NCBI GenBank assembly: GCA_964615935.1
Contig: CAZTTG010000036.1
Location: forward strand, 1 to 56,011
Source: CAZTTG01 sp964615935
Lineage (GTDB): Bacteria > Planctomycetota > UBA1135 > GCA-002686595
Reading direction: 5' to 3'
DNA: 56,011 bases
In this document: positions 51,083 to 56,011 of the stretch, piece by piece
How positions within the stretch are numbered: the stretch's first letter is position 1
How the letters are laid out: each line of letters starts with the position of its first letter
Translations under genes and position numbers: made by a program
Notes under the pieces: model-generated
Seen by the model: the letters and a program-made list of their open reading frames with translations, nothing else
What the model was told of the DNA's origin: nothing
Databases searched by the model: none

Positions 51083-52487
51083 GAGCTGCATCTCCATGGA
51101 TGACGTGAAGCGGTGGAACAAGGTCATCCCCGCCAAGCACATCCTGTACGTGATGGACTGCTGCTACAGCGGGCTGGCCGCCTCCCGCTCGGCCGGCCTG
51201 AGCTCCAAGCACGCCGACTGGCTGGAGAAGATCACCTCCCGGCCGGTGCGGCAGATCATCACCGCCGGCCGCGGCGACCAGAAGGTGTACGAGGAGAACG
51301 GGCAGGGGGGCTTCACCCGCGAGCTCGTGAGCGCGCTGCGGGGCGACGCCGACCTGGAGGGCCGCGGCTTCGTGACCGGCCAGGAGCTGGGCATCTTCCT
51401 GCGCGACCGCGTGCGGGAGGCCAGCGACGACCAGCAGGACCCGCTCTTCCGCTACCTCTCGGGGGACGGCGAGTTCATCCTGACCCATCCCGGCCTCTCC
51501 CGGCCGAGCGCGCAGCGGATCGCCCCTCCCCCTCCGCGGCCAGCGGCGCCGCCGCCTCCGCCGGCGCCGGCCGCGTCCCCCCCGTCGCCGCCGCCTCCTC
51601 CCGCCGAGGAGGTGCTGCAAGAGGAGGGCATCACGCAGTTCCTGAACAGCCTCAACCGCGAGCACCCGAGCACCTTCGTCCAGCCCCACGTCTGCCTCAC
51701 CCCGAAGGTGCGCAGAAAGCTCGCGAAGAAGTTCGAGCTGCCCCCCGGCGAGGTCGTGCTCGTCTGCCAGACCGACATGAGCCACGCCACCGGAGCGGTC
51801 CTCGGCCTGCGCGCCCTGTACTGGCGCAATGCGGACTACTCCAACCATCCGGGCCTGGGGCGCCTGGCCTGGTCGGAGCTCCTGTCCCGGAGGCTCAGGA
51901 AGCCCCCCGACGGGTTCTCCGGCGTGTACCTGGGCCAGGACCAGGTCATCTACTGCATCAGCGAGGAGAGCGAGGAGGAGCTGCTCTGCCTGATCGAGGG
52001 AACGCGCGCCTACATCCAGGCGGGCAGGGCTGCCGAGGGCGCGCCCGCCGCCGAGATCGAATTGCCCCTGGAGGAGGTCGTCGAGGTGCTCGGGGCCTTC
52101 TGGCACGACAAGAACTTCTTCCTCCACCCGAACATCCCGCAGCGCAAGCTCAGCAGCGCCCACAGCCGCTATGGAGTCCCCCACGACGAGCCCATCGCGG
52201 CCCTGATCGACACCACCGCCCTGGGCTCGGCCAAGACCGGCTTGGCCTTCGGCACGACGGCCCTCTACTGGTTCCAGGACAAGAACCTGGGCCTCTCACC
52301 GGGCCCGCAGCGGGCCCCCTACGCCCAGCTCCCCAGGAGCGACATCCGGGTGGCCGAGCCGTCCTATGCCGGCGTCCAGCTCACCTACAAGCAGTTCTTC
52401 AACCCGGCCGGCAGCTCCGTGGACAGCGACATCCTCGTGCGGATGCTGTGGAGCGTCCGGGACCTCGTCCTCCGATCCACCCCCTGA
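51083..52487 (+). pseudogene. 3' part of the caspase-like protease gene with duplicated C-terminal modules
   Basis: This fragment continues the interrupted reading frame. It starts with the second half of the caspase fold, including HILYVMDCCYSG with the catalytic Cys (Cys192 in the rejoined protein), and ends the domain near YLSGDGEFI. A Pro-rich linker (residues about 311-339) leads to two related modules, from about 358 and about 506. They share an HP-K-Y/F-P-E-DT/DM-G-TG-G-ALYW skeleton, so they arose by duplication and may be PH-like or lipid/ligand sensors. The native start is lost, so any product would need an IS-internal start such as the TTG at 51003. No protease dyad is possible. 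Confidence 0.9.
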
Positions 52488-52523
52488 GCCCGGAACGCGG
52501 CGCTATCGAGAAAGGTACCTACG

Positions 52524-53180
52524 ATGGGATTCGGCGATCTCTTCAAGTCGAAGAAGGAGCGGGAGCGGGACAAGAAGAAGCAGCGCCGCAAGGCCTTCCG
52601 CGAGGCCGAGGGCTCGGTGGACGCGGTCAAGGACCGCATCGCCAAGATGAAGCGCGAGCACGACGCGTCCTGGGCCGAGGCCCGCCGGTACCTCAAGGAC
52701 GGCCAGAAGGCCGCGGCCCAGCGCAGCCTCCAGGCCTGCCGCGCCAGCGACATGATGATCTCCAAGCTGGAGATGAAGCGCTGGGTCTTCGAGCAGCTCC
52801 TGACCAAGCTCGAGCTGGCCAAGACCGACCAGGAGTTCGCCGGCTCGCTGGAGGCGCTCAACAAGGTGGTGGAGATCGACCCCGACGCGGTGGCCGACAT
52901 CCTGGACGAGGTGCAGGACAAGCTCGGCGAGCAGGTGGACACCGACAAGATCTGGGAGAACGTCCACGCCAAGGAGATGGAGGGCGTCGAGACCAAGATG
53001 ACCGACACCATCCCCAGTATCGAGGAGATGGAGAAGCTCCTGGCGGATGAGGTGGCGGCGGAGATCGGCGCCGCTCCGGTCGCCGAGGGCCAGTCGGCCG
53101 GAGAATCGGACGGGGACCTCCAGGACCGCATCAGCGAGGGCAAGGAGCGCCTGCGGAAGCTGATGGAGGACGACAAGTGA
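52524..53180 (+). CDS. ESCRT-III (Snf7)-like protein
   Basis: This 218-residue protein has the ESCRT-III ground plan. A short N-terminus with an early aromatic residue and basic cluster (MGFGDLFKSKKERE) leads into a basic helix. LKDGQKAAAQRSLQACR follows, closely like the GNKRAALQALKRKK region of Snf7, and then a long helix LEMKRWVFEQLLTKLELAKTDQEFAG. A segment EIDPDAVADILDEVQDKLGE matches the MDIDKVDELMDDI region, and an acidic tail ends with KERLRKLMEDD, like a MIM1 motif. The sequence does not fit PspA/Vipp1. It lies 36 bases after the caspase gene and overlaps the Vps4-like gene by 4 bases, as expected for a polymer and its disassembly ATPase. Confidence 0.8.
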   Translation: MGFGDLFKSKKERERDKKKQRRKAFREAEGSVDAVKDRIAKMKREHDASWAEARRYLKDGQKAAAQRSLQACRASDMMISKLEMKRWVFEQLLTKLELAKTDQEFAGSLEALNKVVEIDPDAVADILDEVQDKLGEQVDTDKIWENVHAKEMEGVETKMTDTIPSIEEMEKLLADEVAAEIGAAPVAEGQSAGESDGDLQDRISEGKERLRKLMEDDK

Positions 53181-54289
53181 GCTTCCACGCCGACAAGAAG
53201 CGCGAGCACGAAGAGTCGGCCGGGAAGGCGCTGAAGAAGAAGGACTACGCCAAGGCCTTCTTCCACACCGCCAAGGCGGCCGAGCTCGGCCTCGCGCTGG
53301 CCGAACGCTCCGAGGGCAAGGTGGCCGCCCGCTACGTGGACGACGCCTACGGGCTCATCGCCATCGCCGCCGACCTGAAGAAGAAGGCGGGCGCCGCGGA
53401 CCGGCCGAAGAAGGTCCCGGCGGTGAAGGAGCAGGGCGCGGACCCCGGCGAGCAAGCCTCCCAGTGGCTGCTGAACGAACCGCCCGACGTCAGCTTCGAC
53501 GACATCATCGGGCTGGAGGAGCTGAAGGACCGCATCAAGCGCTTCATCGTGAAGTTCAAGAACCCCGAGGAGGTCGCGCGCTGGGAGGGCGCGCGCATGG
53601 GGGATCGGATGATCCTCTACGGCCCCCCGGGCACCGGCAAGACCATGTTCGCCAAGGCCATCGCGCACGAGATCGACGCCGCCTTCTTCCTGGTGAAGGG
53701 CTCCAACCTGATGGACAAGTGGGTGGGCGAGTCACAGAAGAACGTCAAGCGGCTGTTCGAGTCGGTCCGCCAGGCCGAGCGGGCGGTGGTCTTCCTGGAC
53801 GAGCTGGACGGCATCCTGGCCAAGCGCGGCAGCTCCTCCTCGGTGCGCGACAGCGTGGTCAGCGAGTTCCTCCAGGAGATGGAGGGCGTCTCCTCGCCCA
53901 GCACCAGCATCCTCTTCGTGGGCGCGACCAACCTGCCCAAGGCCCTCGACCAGGCGGTCATCTCCCGCTTCGGGGGCCTGTTCTACGTCTCGCTGCCCCC
54001 GCGGGAGGCCCGCCTAGCGCTGCTCCAGCGGGAGTTCGGCGCCTTCCCCTACGGCTTCGCCGAGGACGTGGACCTCTCGCAGCTCGCCGACCGCCTGGAG
54101 GGGCACTCCATGCGCTCGATCGCCACCCTGGTGGCGGTGCTGCGGGACATCGGCATCGCCGCCTCGGTGGGAGACGTCCGCCACCAGATCACCGCCGAGG
54201 ACGTCGAGAGCGCCTGGAGGGACCTGCCGGCGCCGATCTCCGGGTCGGATCTGGCCAAGTACGAGAACTACGCCTCCGGCAACTCGTAG
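53177..54289 (+). CDS. Vps4-like AAA ATPase with MIT-like N-terminal domain
   Basis: This 370-residue protein starts with a three-helix MIT-like domain (residues about 1-72, with ALKKKDYAKAFFHTAKAAELG). A linker and a meiotic-clade AAA domain follow. FDDIIGLEELKDRIKRF opens the domain, Walker A GPPGTGKT lies near residue 149, pore loop KWVGES near 182 and Walker B VVFLDELDG near 205. The arginine finger region is VISRFGG, and the C-terminal helix DLAKYENYASG is typical of Vps4/katanin relatives. The GTG start overlaps the Snf7-like stop (GTGA) with GGAGG 8 bases upstream. Its likely task is to remodel or disassemble polymers of the Snf7-like protein. Confidence 0.88.
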   Translation: MSFHADKKREHEESAGKALKKKDYAKAFFHTAKAAELGLALAERSEGKVAARYVDDAYGLIAIAADLKKKAGAADRPKKVPAVKEQGADPGEQASQWLLNEPPDVSFDDIIGLEELKDRIKRFIVKFKNPEEVARWEGARMGDRMILYGPPGTGKTMFAKAIAHEIDAAFFLVKGSNLMDKWVGESQKNVKRLFESVRQAERAVVFLDELDGILAKRGSSSSVRDSVVSEFLQEMEGVSSPSTSILFVGATNLPKALDQAVISRFGGLFYVSLPPREARLALLQREFGAFPYGFAEDVDLSQLADRLEGHSMRSIATLVAVLRDIGIAASVGDVRHQITAEDVESAWRDLPAPISGSDLAKYENYASGNS

Positions 54290-54341
54290 TCCACGGGGGG
54301 ACACGGCGATCCACGGGAGACGACCCAGGAGGGAGCGACAC

Positions 54342-55193
54342 ATGCGCAAGGTGATCTGGCTGGCCTTCACCCGGATGGGCACCGGGGCCCTCGTCCTGAT
54401 GCTCGCATGGATGGCCTACGAGAAGTTCGGACCGCGCAAGCCGGAGATCTCCTCCGACCGCAAGGAGATGGCGCGTGAGCTCATGCCCCGCGTCGCCGCC
54501 GACCTCGCCACGGCCCAGACCGGCGTGCAGTCGGTGGCGTTGCTGCACTTCGAGAACGACCCCTCGGACTTCGTGACCGACGCCCTCCGCAAGGAGCTGG
54601 AGGAGTCCGGCGCCTTTCTGGACGTTCGCGACCACACTTTCGGCGCGAAGCTGCGCGACTTCCTCAACCTGCGCCACCCCTCCTACGGCGAGGCGGGCCC
54701 GGCGGTCGAGGCTGTGACATCCCGTAACGTCCAGGCCGTGGTCTACGGCACCATCCACCGCTTCGAGTCGACCGAGAATGCCACCGAGCTCGACCTGGAG
54801 ATCTCCCTGGCGGCGGTCCCCTCCGGCGAGCTGCTCTTCACGCGCCGCTACGACGAGCAGCAGGGCAGTGGCCTCCTGCCTGGGGCCGAGACCCCCGAGT
54901 CCATCCGGCGGATCGGCTTCGCCAAGCGCTTCTTCCTGCTGGCCCTGCTGATCCTGCTCCTGCCGGTCTTCACCATCGTCTTCATCCGGACCATGGTGCG
55001 CAAGCGCGAGAACCGGTCCAACGCCCTGACCCTCGGCGTCTACACCGCAGCGGACGCCATCCTGGCGCTCCTCCTCCTGGGGACGGACTTCCGGTCGTTC
55101 CTGTCGGTCCTCTTTTTGCTCGTGATCATCACGGCAGCCCTCTTGTACAACGTCGCCATCATGACCCACGCGGTGCGCCTCGAGGCCGAGTGA
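54342..55193 (+). CDS. Membrane protein with TolB-N/CsgG-like extracytoplasmic domain
   Basis: This 283-residue protein has an N-terminal TM helix (GALVLMLAWMAY), then a soluble domain SVALLHFENDPSDFVTDALRKELE...AVVYGTIHRFE with the alternating pattern of TolB-N, FlgO or CsgG-type folds. Three to four C-terminal TM helices (FFLLALLILLLPVFTIVFI, DAILALLLLG, LSVLFLLVIITAALLYNV) follow. It is probably the membrane anchor or receptor for the system encoded upstream. The gene starts 52 bases after the Vps4-like gene and is followed after 9 bases by the last gene. Confidence 0.75.
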   Translation: MRKVIWLAFTRMGTGALVLMLAWMAYEKFGPRKPEISSDRKEMARELMPRVAADLATAQTGVQSVALLHFENDPSDFVTDALRKELEESGAFLDVRDHTFGAKLRDFLNLRHPSYGEAGPAVEAVTSRNVQAVVYGTIHRFESTENATELDLEISLAAVPSGELLFTRRYDEQQGSGLLPGAETPESIRRIGFAKRFFLLALLILLLPVFTIVFIRTMVRKRENRSNALTLGVYTAADAILALLLLGTDFRSFLSVLFLLVIITAALLYNVAIMTHAVRLEAE

Positions 55194-55202
55194 GCCGACG
55201 CG

Positions 55203-55967
55203 GTGCAGAAGCACACCATCGAGGACCTGCGGGGCAACGACCGCCTGCCCGTCCGCTGGTGGCAGAAGAGCCTACGGGAGTGGCTCGAGGGCTTCGGCCT
55301 GACGGCCAGCGTGGAGGAGGTCGCCTGGGAGAGCGCCGAGGCCAGCCGCGCGGGGCTGGAGCGCCAGCGCGCCGAGGAGCTGGAGCGCCTCGAGCGCCAG
55401 CGCGAGAGCGAGCGGCGGGCCCACATCCAGGAGGAGGAGGCCCGTACGAGGTACGAGGCCGAGCGGCGGAAGCTCGAGTCCGACCAGCGGACCAGCGCCG
55501 CCGAGCGGGAGCACCGGCTGCGCCTGCTGGAGGAGCAGCACCGCCGCGAAGTCCTGGAGACCGGCGCCGCCGCCGAGGAGGCCCGCTGGGCCCACGAGCA
55601 GGCCGCGCTCCAGCACCAGGTCGAGATGGCCCGCCTGCGCAACGACCTCGCCGCGGCCCAGACCGTCGAGGGGCTCCACGCCCAGGCGGAGCGACGCCAC
55701 CAGGCGGCCTCCCAGCACATCGCCCAGGCCGGCAGCGCCATCGACCAGCTCGCCTCCATGGGCGAGCCGCTCCTGTCGGAGCTCGTCGACCCCGATCCCC
55801 GCATCTCCCACCAGGCCGCCGAGCGCATCACCTCGCCCGAGTTCGGGATCCCGGCGGCCGCCTTGAACGCAATGGGGTACGAAGTGGACAGCCAAGCCTT
55901 CATCACCAGGTTGAGCCAGCAGAGGGAGAAGAGCCGCCACGAGGTCGTGCTGCGCATGATGTCGTGA
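55203..55967 (+). CDS. Coiled-coil protein of unknown function
   Basis: This 254-residue protein has a short N-terminal module (DRLPVRWWQKSLREWLEGFG) followed by an uninterrupted charged coiled coil (residues about 45-175, rich in Glu/Arg heptads such as QRAEELERLERQRESERR). A small C-terminal helical domain closes it. I recognise no family. The GTG at 55203 begins 9 bases after the membrane protein's stop, so it probably belongs to the same operon. It may link the membrane protein to the ESCRT-like polymer. More genes of the operon may lie beyond the window edge. Confidence 0.75.
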   Translation: MQKHTIEDLRGNDRLPVRWWQKSLREWLEGFGLTASVEEVAWESAEASRAGLERQRAEELERLERQRESERRAHIQEEEARTRYEAERRKLESDQRTSAAEREHRLRLLEEQHRREVLETGAAAEEARWAHEQAALQHQVEMARLRNDLAAAQTVEGLHAQAERRHQAASQHIAQAGSAIDQLASMGEPLLSELVDPDPRISHQAAERITSPEFGIPAAALNAMGYEVDSQAFITRLSQQREKSRHEVVLRMMS

Positions 55968-56011
55968 ACGGGCCCTCCCCCCTTGAGGCTCGTAGCCTCC
56001 GGGCTTGAAGT
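55968..56011. other. Unassigned 3' end of the window
   Basis: Only 44 bases follow the last stop codon. They hold no recognisable gene start, and nothing can be said about whether the operon continues. Confidence 0.6.

Noticed and set aside
49077..52487. Two independent genes on either side of the transposase
   Set aside because: Exact target duplications and perfect frame restoration show that they are halves of one gene.
52524..53180. PspA/Vipp1 identity for the ESCRT-III-like protein
   Set aside because: The N-terminus and helix motifs do not match the PspA pattern; the RAALQALKRKK-like and MDIDKVDELM-like segments fit Snf7 better, and a Vps4-like gene is adjacent.

Overview
The window is about 56 kb of very G+C-rich DNA, densely packed with genes. 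It comes from a diderm (Gram-negative-type) bacterium: there is a TonB-dependent receptor, many lipoprotein and Tat signals, LolD/MacB-type ABC genes and periplasmic beta-propellers. The mix of four PQQ-like propeller proteins, a sulfatase-like hydrolase, a Gfo/Idh/MocA plus sugar-isomerase pair, an AmmeMemoRadiSam locus and eukaryote-like membrane-remodelling proteins fits an environmental lineage such as Planctomycetota, Acidobacteriota or a related uncultured phylum. No rRNA or other taxonomic marker is present, so this is only an inference. Because of the base composition, nearly every gene has long open frames on the other strand or in other frames; those were discarded.

Layout. 1-9.2 kb: tail of an unknown gene, a TonB receptor, a glycosyltransferase/ABC exporter operon (minus strand), an NAD(P)H oxidoreductase and a lipoprotein. 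9.3-11.3 kb: a lower-G+C island with two integron attC-like sites that delimit a toxin-antitoxin cassette and follow an Mrr-type endonuclease, with no integrase in view (a CALIN-type array). 11.3-22.3 kb: a minus-strand run of eight genes that encodes NuoE/F- and NuoG-like diaphorase subunits, a NapH/NosR-like membrane Fe-S protein, two Tat-type proteins, an NHL-repeat protein and three PQQ-like propellers. It looks like an undescribed electron-transfer system. 22.5-31.5 kb: another propeller, an exported flavodoxin lipoprotein, a sulfatase-like lipoprotein, a polytopic membrane protein and a B12-type radical SAM enzyme. 31.6-38.2 kb: acyl-CoA dehydrogenase, exported metallo-beta-lactamase-fold hydrolase, a P-loop protein, an MFS antiporter with an inserted PDZ-like block, and an SPFH/ribbon-helix-helix pair with a palindromic candidate operator. 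38.3-44.0 kb: membrane-anchored MEMO-AMMECR1 fusion, radical SAM partner and a spermidine-synthase-like/NapH-like fusion. 44.1-48.2 kb: DDAH-like hydrolase, cyclic-nucleotide-binding protein, sugar catabolism pair and a flavodoxin-fold oxidoreductase.

48.4-56.0 kb holds the most exciting locus. It is a plus-strand operon with an ESCRT-III (Snf7)-like protein translationally coupled to a Vps4-like AAA ATPase that has a MIT-like N-terminus. Alongside are a second coiled-coil protein (possible ESCRT-III paralog), a zinc-ribbon caspase-like protease with duplicated C-terminal modules, a membrane protein with a TolB-N/CsgG-like domain and a further coiled-coil protein. The caspase gene is cut between its catalytic His and Cys by a recent IS66-type insertion with an exact 8-bp target duplication; removing the element restores the frame perfectly. 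I infer a bacterial membrane-remodelling system with a protease effector, perhaps for stress, cell death or defence.
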